DNA from: Pyropia yezoensis
Lineage: Eukaryota > Rhodophyta > Bangiophyceae > Bangiales > Bangiaceae
NCBI GenBank assembly: GCA_009829735.1
Contig: CM020620.1
Location: 2,731,447-2,795,446, forward strand
Length of the DNA stretch: 64,000 bases
Direction: 5' to 3'
Part shown: piece by piece, positions 53,270 to 63,296 of the stretch
Position numbering within the stretch: position 1 is the stretch's first letter
How the letters are laid out: the number at the start of each line of letters is the position of its first letter
The notes under the pieces: model-generated
What the model saw: the letters and a program-made list of their open reading frames with translations, nothing else
The model's database searches: none
Told to the model about the DNA's origin: nothing
Translations under genes and position numbers: made by a program

Positions 53270-55204
53270 TCATTGCGCCTCTCCACCCCGATTGACGCCC
53301 TCCTGCGCCTGTCCAGGTGGCACCTCCGCCATTGACCCCACGGCCGCAGCGCTGGCATCCCCCTCCGCGAGCGCGACGTCAGCAGCGTCTGCCTGAAGGG
53401 ACTCCCCCTCGGCGGAAGGCTCGTCAATGGCGCCGGTGTCTTCCCGAACGGCCTGCCCCTCAAAGGGGGGCTCGTCCTCCGCACCACCATCCCCACGGGT
53501 GCTGTCCCCATCAGAGGTGCCGTCCCTAATGGCGGCGTCATTACCATTGGAGGTGTTCGCGGCAGCCGCGCTTGCAGCCACCCCGTCTGCGTCTGCTGTG
53601 AGGTTCTCCCCGGATGACAGAGGTTCACCTAGCCGCTCCGTGGCAGCCGCTGGGGCCGCTGCAGGCGCCGAGGCCGCGAAGGGCACCGGCGGCACGGCCG
53701 GTCCAACTGCCCCGTCGGCGGGGGAGCCCACATCGGAGGGCTTCACTGGCCCGGGGGCGGCCACGTCGAGGAGGCCCGCCGATACAATGGTCACCCGCTG
53801 TTCGGGTGCCCCGTTCACCAGCGGCTGCATCTGAATCCTCTCGGCCACGTCTAGCCCGTCCACGATAATGCCAAAGACGACGTGGTTGTTGTCGAGATAA
53901 TCCGCCGTGGACGCCATCAGCACGTAGAACTGACTGCCAATTGGATACTCCGCCCACGCAAGGACACCGCGCGACGAGTGGCTGAGCACCGAGTGGCGCT
54001 CTGCGCTCACCTCCTCCCGAAAAGTGGAACCAAAGACGCTCCGACCCGTCCCGCGGTTGCCCCCCTGGATGACAAAATTGGGCACCACCCGGTGGAAGGA
54101 GTCATTGCGGAAGCACGCTGCGTCATCCACGCCACCCGTACAGGTTGCCAGCGCATGCCAGTTGACGGCTGACTTGGGCACTGCGTGCCCAAAAATGGCC
54201 ACGGTCAGCTGCTCCGACGGCGAGCCAGGCTTGACCTGCACGTCGAGGAAGTACTCGCCGGTTATGCAGAGTGGGGTCTTCGAGCCAAGGGAGCCCGTCG
54301 GCAGCGTCCGAACGCACGGCGCGGACGACATGAGGGCCACCTGAGCGCTCAGGTCAGTGGTCTGCGACAAGGCACGATCCAAAGACACCACGGCGGAGGC
54401 GGCCGCGGGGGGGGCACCGGGGTTGGCAGCGGGAGCGGCAGCGGCTTGCGAGACGTCGGTTCCTTTCAGACCGTCGGCCGCCTCACCGCCGTCAATACCG
54501 GCCACACCGTCGCTACCGGTCACCTCTTCCGCAGTGGCCGTCCCGTCGCCATCGACAGAGCCCATACCCAGCGAAGCCCCTTCTGTGTCGCCCGTGGCGC
54601 CACCTTCCACGCCGCCCCCATCCCAATTGGGGTTGGCCTTCACGCCGTCGCCGTCGCCGTCGCCGTCGCCGAGACCGTCACCGTCGCCAACGGCCATCGA
54701 CGCACCCGCACCCGCTGGGTCCGCCCCATTCGCATCCGCGGCGTCCTCGGCGCTACCGTCCGACGCCACAACCGGCGCAGCGGCGGGCACCACGTCACGT
54801 CCATTGTCCCCGCCCGTGGAACCCCCGCCACGGTCACCCTCGTCCGGCGGCGAGGCGTCCCCAGCGCCATTAGGTGGAGTGCCCATGCCCTCCCCCACGT
54901 GCCCTCCGTCAACAGGGTGTAATCTGGTCGTCACATCATCCTCAGGAGGCACCACCTCCATCCCCGGGTCGGCCGCATTGCGGTTCCTGGCTAACCCCGA
55001 ATGGGGCACGGGGCGAATGATGGACACTAGTATGGCCGACAGGCTGGCCACCACCACCACCAGCAAGAACGCGCTCACCGGTCGCCGGCGGACAAAGCGC
55101 CAGCCCGAGGCGAGGTAGCTGCGACGAGACTTGTCGGCGAGATCGCCCCCACCGGGAAGGAGGCCGCTGTGGTCCGACCCGGGCAGGCGGCGGCGACTCG
55201 CCAT
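53270..55204 (-). CDS. Membrane-anchored cyclophilin-like protein
   Basis: The intronless gene encodes 644 residues. A basic N-terminus is followed by one membrane helix (about 43-62, SAFLLVVVVASLSAILVSII), so it is predicted as a type II protein with the rest in the lumen or outside. Residues 75-290 are an acidic Asp/Gly/Ala linker. The cyclophilin domain is about 298-475: SFHRVVPNFVIQGG (catalytic Arg about 370), GSQFYVLMA and NNHVVFGIIVDGLDVAERI. The tryptophan that binds cyclosporin in classical forms is replaced (ADYLDNNHV), and AWAEYPIGS stands for the usual AN..PNTNGS; low drug sensitivity or altered activity would follow. Four cysteines in the domain are unusual and suit an oxidising compartment. 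A second acidic linker of about 150 residues ends the protein. Peptidyl-prolyl isomerase activity is inferred from family. Confidence 0.85.
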   Translation of the reverse strand: MASRRRLPGSDHSGLLPGGGDLADKSRRSYLASGWRFVRRRPVSAFLLVVVVASLSAILVSIIRPVPHSGLARNRNAADPGMEVVPPEDDVTTRLHPVDGGHVGEGMGTPPNGAGDASPPDEGDRGGGSTGGDNGRDVVPAAAPVVASDGSAEDAADANGADPAGAGASMAVGDGDGLGDGDGDGDGVKANPNWDGGGVEGGATGDTEGASLGMGSVDGDGTATAEEVTGSDGVAGIDGGEAADGLKGTDVSQAAAAPAANPGAPPAAASAVVSLDRALSQTTDLSAQVALMSSAPCVRTLPTGSLGSKTPLCITGEYFLDVQVKPGSPSEQLTVAIFGHAVPKSAVNWHALATCTGGVDDAACFRNDSFHRVVPNFVIQGGNRGTGRSVFGSTFREEVSAERHSVLSHSSRGVLAWAEYPIGSQFYVLMASTADYLDNNHVVFGIIVDGLDVAERIQMQPLVNGAPEQRVTIVSAGLLDVAAPGPVKPSDVGSPADGAVGPAVPPVPFAASAPAAAPAAATERLGEPLSSGENLTADADGVAASAAAANTSNGNDAAIRDGTSDGDSTRGDGGAEDEPPFEGQAVREDTGAIDEPSAEGESLQADAADVALAEGDASAAAVGSMAEVPPGQAQEGVNRGGEAQ

Positions 55205-56135
55205 GTCAGCGCGACCGCGCAGACGACAACGCCAACGACCAGGGATTGAGAGGCGGCTATTCAGGAGGAAGGATAGTTGGCGAGGGGACCACTAAACGTA
55301 AACGTTAGACTGCTCGTGCCAACAACAGCGGTGTGGTCTCGACGACAGCGGGGCGCCCGCCCCCAGTCACCGTCGCACGGCAACCGGTATGTGCTGTACT
55401 GTACAGGCTCCGTCCGGTCCTCTGACAGACCACTCCAACTAGCGCGTCTGGATGACGGACAACGTGACTGCCGTCCAACTGACTGTCCCCAGTCCAGGCG
55501 TCGAAAAACACAAGGTGGCCCCCTACACTTGACTGAATTGAGCAAATGATATTCATCAAGGCATTAACGAACGCGATTAAAGTGATTAGTCGATGGGGTA
55601 AGTACTTTTGGTTATTTGAATTAACCCTTGGAGGGTCGAATTCGACAGTCGTCAGACAGTCTACAAGCGACTGATGGCGCCACGCAGATGCTGACCAGGG
55701 CGGTGACCGCTAGCCACGCAGCAGGTCGCAGAGATGACCTGTCGTATTACCAGCCCGGTCCAGGGGCTCGCCCTGGCGCCTGTCCCACCTGTTGTCACGA
55801 CAGCCGTGGTGGTGGTATTCTCGGTGGTGGCGTGGGGCGCCATGCCCGAATCGCGGGTGGGCGCTTTGGTGGGGAGCGCTGGGGACTGAGGGATATGTGG
55901 AGGGCACCGCAGCCGCCGACTGCAGCCTGGTGGAGGCCGCTTCTGTGCGCTGCAGGTGACGCTCGGTCGTGACGGCGGCGTAGGCCAGCCGGGCCACTCT
56001 CGTCACCACGACGACTTCCCCCACCCTCCCGCCACTGTCGTATCATCCCTTCAACGCTCTCCCCACTTGCCTCGCATTGACTTGGCACGCTGAGCGCGAG
56101 CAGCGGCGCTCGCGCTCGGTGCTGCCCCCTCTGCC
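55205..56135. other. Divergent intergenic region
   Basis: It separates the cyclophilin gene (leftward) from the orphan membrane-protein gene (rightward). An AT-rich stretch at 55540-55640 is the most promoter-like part, and CTGTACTGTACAG occurs at 55389. No gene seen. Confidence 0.45.
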
Positions 56136-57212
56136 ATGCCGGTCTCTGCGCAGGCGGCCTTTGCCGTTTGTGCGGGCCTTCTCTTCCTCGTTGGCGTGCT
56201 TGACGCAGTGGGCGTAATCCCATTGGTCCTCCGGATGCTGTCGGTCGGAGCAGAGGAGGAGGAGGGGGAGCGAGTGTTGCGGCGGGAGCGGGCTGGCAGC
56301 CGTGCCGCCCTCCTCCGCAGCAGCCGCAGTGCTGGGAGCAACGACAGCGTCCGCGGCAGGGGCGTTGGTGCCAGTCAAAGCTACGCTTTCGGCCGCGGCG
56401 CCTCCCGGGTGAGGGTGGCGCAGCTGCAGCGGAGCTCTTTCAAGGGCAGCCGCTGGAAGGGGATGCTCTCGGACGAAGAGCGCATTGGCGGGTCGTTGCA
56501 TGGCCTCAAGCCTCGTCGCGCCAAGCTGCGGGAGGTGGTGCAGGCGCCAAGTGTGGACCGACCACAGGCGTACATGAGCAGCGGCAGCTACTCCTCGGAC
56601 GCCAGCCGTGGAACCAGCGGGTACACCTACTCAGACAGCCTGACAAGTTCGGATGAGCGCCGCGTGTACAGCACTGACGGGGAGCAGTTTGGGGACGGCA
56701 GCAGTGTGACGGCCTATGAGAAGGACGACCTACTCGGAGGCGACTACAGCACAGACAGCGAACTGGGCGGTAGCAGCGGCGGCGGCGACGGTCGCGGCCG
56801 GGGTGGTGGCAGTGGACTCCGGCGCTCAGGCAGCACGCTCTCCTCGGCCAAGCGAGGGTACGGCCATCCCGGCGATGGAGATGGCCGCTGGGTGAGCGGC
56901 TCCGACGTTGAGATGGGGAGCGGCCGGGTCGCCAAGGGCTCCTCTCGGCGGGCCACGTTCAGCACACCTGCTGTGGAGCAGATCCTCACCCCGCCCTCCA
57001 TGCTGCCCGCCTTGGCACGTGTGGAAAAGGCGGTGATGGTGGTGACGTGGGAGCGGCTGATTGGCGCATTCCTGTGCGTGTGTAGCCTCCTGTCGCTGCT
57101 CGGCTCGTACGTGGCCATGAATGGCTTGCCGGAGCTGCTGTCACCGGGTCGACGCTTGACGGGGGGGGGCGCCGCGGGCGCGCCCACCGTGTTGCAAGAG
57201 GAGCAGTCGTGA
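56136..57212 (+). CDS. Orphan two-helix membrane protein
   Basis: The intronless gene encodes 358 residues. Two hydrophobic helices stand at the ends: residues about 8-33 (FAVCAGLLFLVGVLDAVGVI) and about 306-328 (LIGAFLCVCSLLSLLGSYVA). The 270 residues between are Ser/Gly/Arg-rich with many Ser-Asp and Tyr-Ser pairs (YTYSDSLTSSDERRVYSTDG), which look like phosphorylation sites; the loop is probably cytosolic. A basic patch RRAKLREVVQ and the GLRRSGSTLSSAKRG stretch follow. ATG context is TGCCATGCC. No family is recognised. The 3' sequence after the stop is TG-rich and ends with CTTGTAAAC at about 57289, a possible polyadenylation signal of the TGTAA type. Confidence 0.7.
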   Translation: MPVSAQAAFAVCAGLLFLVGVLDAVGVIPLVLRMLSVGAEEEEGERVLRRERAGSRAALLRSSRSAGSNDSVRGRGVGASQSYAFGRGASRVRVAQLQRSSFKGSRWKGMLSDEERIGGSLHGLKPRRAKLREVVQAPSVDRPQAYMSSGSYSSDASRGTSGYTYSDSLTSSDERRVYSTDGEQFGDGSSVTAYEKDDLLGGDYSTDSELGGSSGGGDGRGRGGGSGLRRSGSTLSSAKRGYGHPGDGDGRWVSGSDVEMGSGRVAKGSSRRATFSTPAVEQILTPPSMLPALARVEKAVMVVTWERLIGAFLCVCSLLSLLGSYVAMNGLPELLSPGRRLTGGGAAGAPTVLQEEQS

Positions 57213-57633
57213 GGAGCCGGCCTGGTGTATGTGTGTATGCATTGCGCTGTATCTACTTGCATGTGAATGTATGCTATGTGCGTTTCTCTTGTAAACAAGT
57301 GCGTTGTTGTGCACGCTCGGTCGGTGCGGTGCCTCGGTAGGAATGGTTTGGTCAAACGGTAGACCTTGCCCAACATCCCCTGTCGCCTTGCACGTGACAC
57401 CCGTCGGCCATCATCACAACAATCGACGACCTATGGTGACTGCGGCTATTGCTGGGCGTGCGACCGCCCAGCAAATCAAGAGAACAGCAGCAAACAAGTC
57501 TGTTGAACACCATGCATGCTCCGTATGGCGGCCCGCCGCCGCGCCTGGGTCCGCAGCTCAACCATCATGCGCAACCATGCGCTTGTGGGTGGCGTGTCCT
57601 AGACCCACATGTTGGAAAAAACGCTTGCCGTTA
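57213..57633. other. 3' region between convergent genes
   Basis: It holds the TG-rich 3' end of the orphan membrane-protein transcript and the end of the RCC1 gene. No other gene seen. Confidence 0.45.
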
Positions 57634-60007
57634 TCAGAACAGCTCCTCCGCCAACACCAGCGTGTGGTCCAGTCCGCACGCAACATCCAACACACGAAGC
57701 CTCTCTTCCGCAAAAAAGTACACCTCACACGGCTCCGACACGCTGCGGCGGCCAGCACCACGCACACACAACCAAGGGACCACCAGCGGTACCCACAGCA
57801 CCCACCAACCACCAAAACCTCGTAGGAACAGACCAAGTTGGGGGCGAGTCAAAGCATCGCGAAGTCAGAGGCGGCACAGTAGTTCTCTTGCAAGACCCGC
57901 AACGGCAAGTCGTGACTGCCGAGACCACTCCCCGTGCGGGCAACACCTCGTCGATCACGCGGGCGCCGCAGCTCTGCACGGCGAACAAGAGCAAGTGGCC
58001 AACAGCGGCCAGCAAGCTCTCACCCTACTCTCCCCCTCCCCCCCCCCTGCACCCTAACTGCCCCCGCTGCTGACGCCCCCCCAGCTGCCTCCGTTCACGG
58101 ACACACCTGGCAAAGTCATCCAGCCCGAGCCGGCCGTGGAGCCCCCCCCCCCAAGTGAACAGCCGCCCATCGTCGGTCACCGCCGCCGAGTGGATGCGGC
58201 CCGCCGCGAGCCGCGTGACGCCCACCCCCGCGCTCGTGGGCAGCAGCGTCGGAGACGTCACACAGTCGACGGGCGGGGCTGCCGCGCCGTCGGAGTCGGC
58301 GTCGGCGTCGGCATCAGTGGCAGCGTCGGCGTCGGTCGTGCCAGCACCGGCGCCGCGCCGGCGCCCCAGCCCTAGCTGCCCGTCCCCGTCCCACCCACAC
58401 GCCCAGATGCCACCACCCGCCGACGGCGCTGCCGCGAGCAGGGTGTGCGCAAAGCCGGCGGCAGCCGTCGCCATGGGCGGAACGTCAATCAACCGCCGCG
58501 GGTGTGACGGTGGCGCAGGGGGTGAGATACGCCGTCCGCCTCCCCCCTTACCGGACGTCGCGACGGCACCAACCGCACCGCTACTCTTGACGGATGCGAC
58601 CGCGTCGCCTCTGTCGCCGGCGGACGGGTCGTCCGGCATCGCCCCGCGCGCGGTGCCCTTCCCCCTCTTCCCCCGCCAACGCCGCGGCGGGTGGCCCGCC
58701 TCCCCATGCGCGTCACACCCCCACGTGTGGACTCCCCCACCCGCGTCCAGCCCGACGGTGTGGTCCATTCCAGCCGCGACACCCACCCAGCCGCCGGGAC
58801 CGCCACCGCCACCATCACCACCACCACCGCCTCCACTACCGCCTCCGCCGCCGCTCACCCCCGCCGGCGCGGCCACGGGCGCCGGTACCCATCGGGCAGC
58901 CGGGGTGGCGGCAGCCCGCCCCAGCTGCCCATCCCCATTGTGCCCCCATGTGCACAGCCCGCCCGCCGCGTCAATGGCGGCGGTGTGGCCCCAACCGGCG
59001 GCAACGGCCGTCCACGGCGCGCCCGACGGCGATGACAGCGCAAAGGGGACCCCGTTGGCAGTGGCAGGGGTGGAGCGGTCGGCGGCGCCAGCGCCCAGCT
59101 GTCCCCGAACTGAGGTGCCCCACGCGGTGAGGCACCCCGACGCGGTCAAGGCAAATGCCGCGACGCCGCTGCCAGTGACGGCAATGGCGGCGGCGGGGTC
59201 CGCCAGCCCGGGGGGGGTGGGGACCCGCGACGGTGTCGTGACCGTTGGCACGCGGCGGTCGGGGAGGGCCTGGCCAGTGGTGGCGCGGCCCCAGGCGTAG
59301 ATGCCTGTGGAAGGGCGGTGGGAACGCAAAGGCGTAGGGGCAGAGGCAGTGTATGAGGCACACACAAGCGAGGGGGAGACTGGTCAGGGCAAAACAAAAT
59401 ACGCAAGGAGAGACGGTACCCGGAAAGGCAAACCAACCCGTGCTGTACGGAGAAGGCGGGAAGAACACGGGTGCCCACTACCTTGGCACCTCTTCGCGCT
59501 ACATTGGCAGAGAACGGGTCCTTACCTCCTGAACAAGTACGATACCACGCCACAAGGCACAAGAACCACAGCAGAGAAAGCAGGGACAGCAAAGAATAAC
59601 GGGTGAGCGGGTGCTTTAGAAGAACACAGCTACCAGCTGTGTATGCCCCGCCTGTTGCCAACACCAGGCAGCCCAGCCCCCGTCCACGTCCCCCCCCTTC
59701 CCCCTCCGCCCCTTCCACACCAAACCGTACCATCGACGCCAACGGCGTAGGAGGTGTAGTGGCCCGCACCAATCGCAACCGGCTCGACCGGCAGGGCCAC
59801 CTCGACGGGCGCCGCAGCAAATCCCACGGCCGTGGCGGCCCCGCCGCCACGCAGCGGCGGACCACCCGGGGGGGGGCCGAGCGCCCCTAGGCGGCCGCCA
59901 CCGCCGCCGCTGCTGCCACCGCCGCCGCCACCACACCCGACGCCCAGCTGGTGAAACGCGTTCCACCCAAACGCAAATACGCGGCGCCGCGGCGCGGCGG
60001 CCGCCAT
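57634..60007 (-). CDS. RCC1-repeat protein (three exons)
   Basis: RCC1 repeats fold as a seven-bladed propeller; members are exchange factors for small GTPases or chromatin-binding scaffolds. Exon 1 is 60007-59731, exon 2 is 59304-58107, exon 3 is 57742-57634; introns are 426 bases (GTACGG...CAG, phase 1) and 364 bases (GTGTGT...CAG, phase 2). The protein is about 527 residues. Repeats are seen at RVFAFGWNAFHQLGVG, GHYTSYAVGVDG-IYAWGRATTGQ, GCLTAWGTSVRGQLGAG, GLCTWGHNGDGQLG, GGVHTWGCDAHGEAG, GIWACGWDGDGQLGLG, RLFTWGGGLHGRLGL and the last strand DVACGLDHTLVLAEEL. Gly/Ala-rich inserts sit between blades. The last repeat spans the exon 2/3 joint, which supports that splice despite its weak donor. 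No kinase, FYVE or other domain is present. The partner GTPase is unknown. Confidence 0.88.
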
Positions 60008-60028
60008 TAGGCGACCGCCGCCGCCACA

Positions 60029-60061
<33 letters not shown>

Positions 60062-60518
60062 CAGGCCGCCGCTGCTACCAACGCCGCCAAAGCCGCCGCG
60101 AGAAGGGGCAGGATTCCCGGCGCCCCCGCTGCCGCGCAGCACGCGGCAGGGGGCTCTGTGGACCACCGCCCGGCTAACCCCCTGTCCAAGACCCGTGCGG
60201 GACGCGCTACCGTCGGCTCAGTAAGGCCCAGTCGCCAGGGCTGGGATGCTGCCAAGTTGGTTGATTGTATCTGGCGATGGCGCGACGATGGCGAGGTTGG
60301 AGCTTGCGTGGTTGGAGCGGGTGATTGCGAATACGCCTGTACAACTTGATCATGTACCTCTTTAGATACTCATGTATGTACTGTACAGTACACGAGCATC
60401 ATGACAATTACCACTTCGCGCACGCCCAGAGATGGACTGAGGGCCTCGCGATCCCTCGATGGGTGGCCAGCTAAACCTGTTGTAGCTGGATGGACCATGG
60501 TCCAAGCGCACCTCGCGG
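60008..60518. other. Divergent region between RCC1 and the P450 remnant
   Basis: It should hold the RCC1 promoter. A GTACTGTACAGTAC palindrome lies at 60378-60391. The N-terminal part of a P450 would be expected here on the + strand, but I cannot find it. Confidence 0.45.
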
Positions 60519-61523
60519 ATGGCCGCCCTTCGCGCCGGGGGTGACCGTTTTTTGGCCCAGTTCAACCGCCTCGCCGCCCGCCGCCGGGCTGCGTACGCCG
60601 ACGGGTCGGCGGCGGCAGAGTCGCCGGCAGACATGCTGGACATTATCCGTGGCGACCTGGACAAGGGGAAGGCGGGGGGCGTACGAAGGCGTCCGCCGTC
60701 GAGTGGCGGCCGACCTGGTTTTTCCTCCTCGCCGGCTATGATACGACGGTACGTCGCGCTGGGAGGGTGTTGACGGCGCCACAGTGATGGTCTGGGGGTG
60801 TTTCAGGGGCATGGGCTGCGCGGGCCGTTGGTCACCCGTGGGGTCACTGGTATTCTGACCGTGACTAAAGAGGCGCTGTGATGTCCATGGTCGCATGTAC
60901 CCGTTCCCGTGAGACACACGCCCCCTATTGAAACATGATCACTCTGGTTCTCCGCAGGCCCACTCCAGTCCATGGACCGTACACGGGCTGCTCGACAACC
61001 CAGAGATAGAAGCCCGCCTGGCGGCCGAACTGACCGCCGCCCTCCCCCCCCCCGCCCCGGCAGCCTTATCATCGCCGCCCACCTGGTGGCCATGCCCTAC
61101 ACCGACGCCGTCTGGAAGGAGTCCCTCCGCCTGTACGCACCCGCCGCGAATGGCACCATCCGGCGGCTCGACGCGGACCTCCGCCTCCCGTCAAGCGGCA
61201 ACGTCATCCCCGCGGGGACGGTCATCCACCTGCCCGTCCTGCCCGTCCACCGCAGCCTGGCCGCCTACCCGTCGGCGGCTGCCTTAGTGCGGTGGCTCCT
61301 GTCAACCGCCCGTGGCGGCGGGGGTCACCCGACCGCCGCCCAGCGGGCGGCGCGCGCAGACCGCATGCCCCTGTCCTCGGGCCCCCGCGGGTGTCGCGGC
61401 CAACACATGGCGGCGGTAGAGGCCAAGGCGCTGCTGTCTGTCCTCTACGCCCGCTACCGCTGGGCCCGCGTCGGCAAAGGGGCCGACGTGGGGGAGGAAA
61501 AATTCTTCACCCTCTCTACCTGA
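60519..61523 (+). pseudogene. Cytochrome P450, 5'-truncated and frame-broken
   Basis: P450s are haem mono-oxygenases. Exon pieces are 60519-60748 and 60958-61523 with a 209-base GTACGT...CAG intron. Seen in order: SPADMLDIIRGDLDKGKAG, the I-helix FLLAGYDTT joined by the splice to AHSSPWTVHGLLDNPEIEAR, the K-helix MPYTDAVWKESLRLYAP, NVIPAGTVIHLP, and the haem loop SSGPRGCRGQHMA with the Cys ligand. The frame breaks at three runs: G6 (60674-60679), T5 (60719-60723) and C10 (61044-61053). No N-terminal membrane anchor or first half is found upstream, so about half the usual 500 residues is missing. Some or all of the breaks may be consensus errors; the missing first half suggests a true pseudogene or undetected exons. 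Confidence 0.8.
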
Positions 61524-62225
61524 CGGACCCGCCCCCCCGCCCCCTCTGGACCCATCGCTCCGCCCCCCCGCCCCCCGCCCCCCACCATGCCCGCTTGACT
61601 GCCCCACCACCAGCGCCGCTGCCCCCCACGGATACCACCCCGCAGCACACACCACTTGCCGCGCCCAGTGGGCCATAAACGGCCGCGGGGTCAGCAGCCA
61701 GCGCAGAGCACCGCAGAGCGCCGCGCGCAACGGGGCGGAGAAGGATAGACGGCGGGGCGGCCACTCCCCTTCCCATCCATCAGGCGCCACGGCGCCACAC
61801 GCCCGCCCGCCCGATCGCCCGCCCGCCCACCCGCCCGCCTGCCCGCCCGCCGCCCTCCGACGTCTTCAAGCGACACGGGGCACCACCCCCCCGGCGGCTG
61901 CCGCACACCCACGACGCTGCCCGTCGGCGGCAGCGCTCGGGCGGTGGCCCGTGCCGGCGCCAGTGCCGCGGCCGCGTTGACCGCCTGCCGCCCCTGCCGC
62001 ACCCCCGCGCTCACTGGACGGCGGGGAGTGTGGCGGCGCGCGGTAGCCGCGCCCTAGCCGTAACGTGGAGGGGGCGCAGCGCGAGTGGCCCGCGCCGCGC
62101 ACCACCCGCTCCACCCCCCGCCCCCCCCCCACCCCCGACCCCCCCCCAACCGTCCAAAGGTAGAGTGCAACACCACGCCCTCACAATCCCGCCCCACCCT
62201 CCTCCCCCCGGGCGTGGGGGAAGGC
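61524..62225. other. GC-rich stretch, no gene
   Basis: It has CCCGCC-type tracts and a run of GCCCGCCCGCC units at 61801-61855. Frames on both strands are shadows of these repeats. Confidence 0.4.
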
Positions 62226-62340
62226 TCACCCCATGGGCCGCGGCGTCATTGGCCGCTCCTCCGTGACGGGCGGGCACGCCCAGTCCTCCCCCGCCGGCCG
62301 GCCGCGGGACGGGTAGGACGAAAAGGTCGGGAGCAGGCGC

Positions 62341-62374
<34 letters not shown>

Positions 62375-62501
62375 CCGCCGCCGCCGCCGCCGCCGGGTCG
62401 TCCCGTCCCGGCAGCGTCGCGTACCCCCCCGCGTTGCCGCGTCCCAGGTAGTCGGCCGCCGAAAAGACCGTCGCCACATACGCGCCGGTCGGCCACTCCA
62501 T
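62226..62501 (-). pseudogene. C-terminal fragment of a PPP-type phosphatase
   Basis: The first 40 residues read GAYVATVFSAADYLGRGNAG, matching the last conserved block of PPP Ser/Thr phosphatases (TVFSAxxYxxxxGNxGA). The catalytic blocks GDxHG, GDxVDRG and GNHE are not found on this strand to the right edge of the window, so it looks like a solo fragment, or a last exon with distant upstream exons beyond my detection. A run of 31 C (62343-62373) interrupts the frame after 43 residues and encodes poly-Gly on this strand. The ATG at 62501 may be internal. Confidence 0.45.
62343..62373. repeat. C31 homopolymer
   Basis: It is 31 C in a row, followed by GCC triplets to about 62395. It is the longest homopolymer in the window and will be unstable or miscounted in sequencing. 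Confidence 0.9.
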
Positions 62502-63296
62502 GTCCGCGCGGCAGCTGCAGCGGAAGGAGAGAGGGGTCGCCGGTGCTGGGTGCTCCGGAGAGGGGGGGTGGGAGTGGCCGCCCGCACTGCACCCCAGGTT
62601 GGCGAACAGAGGTCGTTGGCCGCGCCTTCACGGGCACGTGGGCGCAGTGTGGGGGAGTGGTGCACGCCCTGGCGAGAAGCGCGGGAGTGCCCTCCCTATC
62701 GAGAGAGGGCGAGGGGTGCCCTCCCTTCTCGCGTCAGCAGCGGGGGGGGGGAAGAGTCCCCGCGGCCAGAGTGGATGGGTGCCGTGCGTGGGGGTGCACG
62801 CTCCCGCGAGAGAGGGGGGTGTGAGTCCTCCCTTGTCAGAGAGGGACGGGTGCCCGCCTCTTTGGGGTTGGCGACTGGGTGGGAGGGCACATCGCCCAGC
62901 GGCCGCCTTGCAGCTACGCTGCCTCTTCAGCAGAAGCAGTGGAGACTTGGGGTCCATCGCCGCCGCCGCCGCTGCCGCCACCACCGCCGCCGCTGTTGCC
63001 GCTGCCGCCACCACCGCCGCCGCTGTTGCCGCCGCCGCTGCCGTCGCCCCGCCGTCACTGGCCGCTGTCACCACTGCCGGTGAGGTCCGACGCGGAGGGG
63101 ACGGCGGAGCGGGCGGCGGAGGGGGGCCGGGGCCGCTTCCAGGACACTGCGGCCAGTAGCTGCTGTTGAGGTTGCGGCAGCGATGTGGCCCCCCACCCCC
63201 AGCACCGTCGCAGCAACAGGCACCGCCGCCACAGCGGCGGCTCTCGACCAGCGCACCGAGCGGCGTGCCATACACATGCTCACGCGCGCGCGCGAC
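62502..63296. other. Simple-sequence region
   Basis: It contains GTGCCCTCCC/GAGAGAGGG-type near-repeats (62685-62860), the 30-bp duplication listed next, and GCC triplet tracts. No gene supported. Confidence 0.4.
62971..63030. repeat. Perfect 30-bp tandem duplication
   Basis: Two identical units beginning GCTGCCGCCACCACC follow each other at 62971 and 63001 within a longer GCC-rich tract. Confidence 0.85.
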
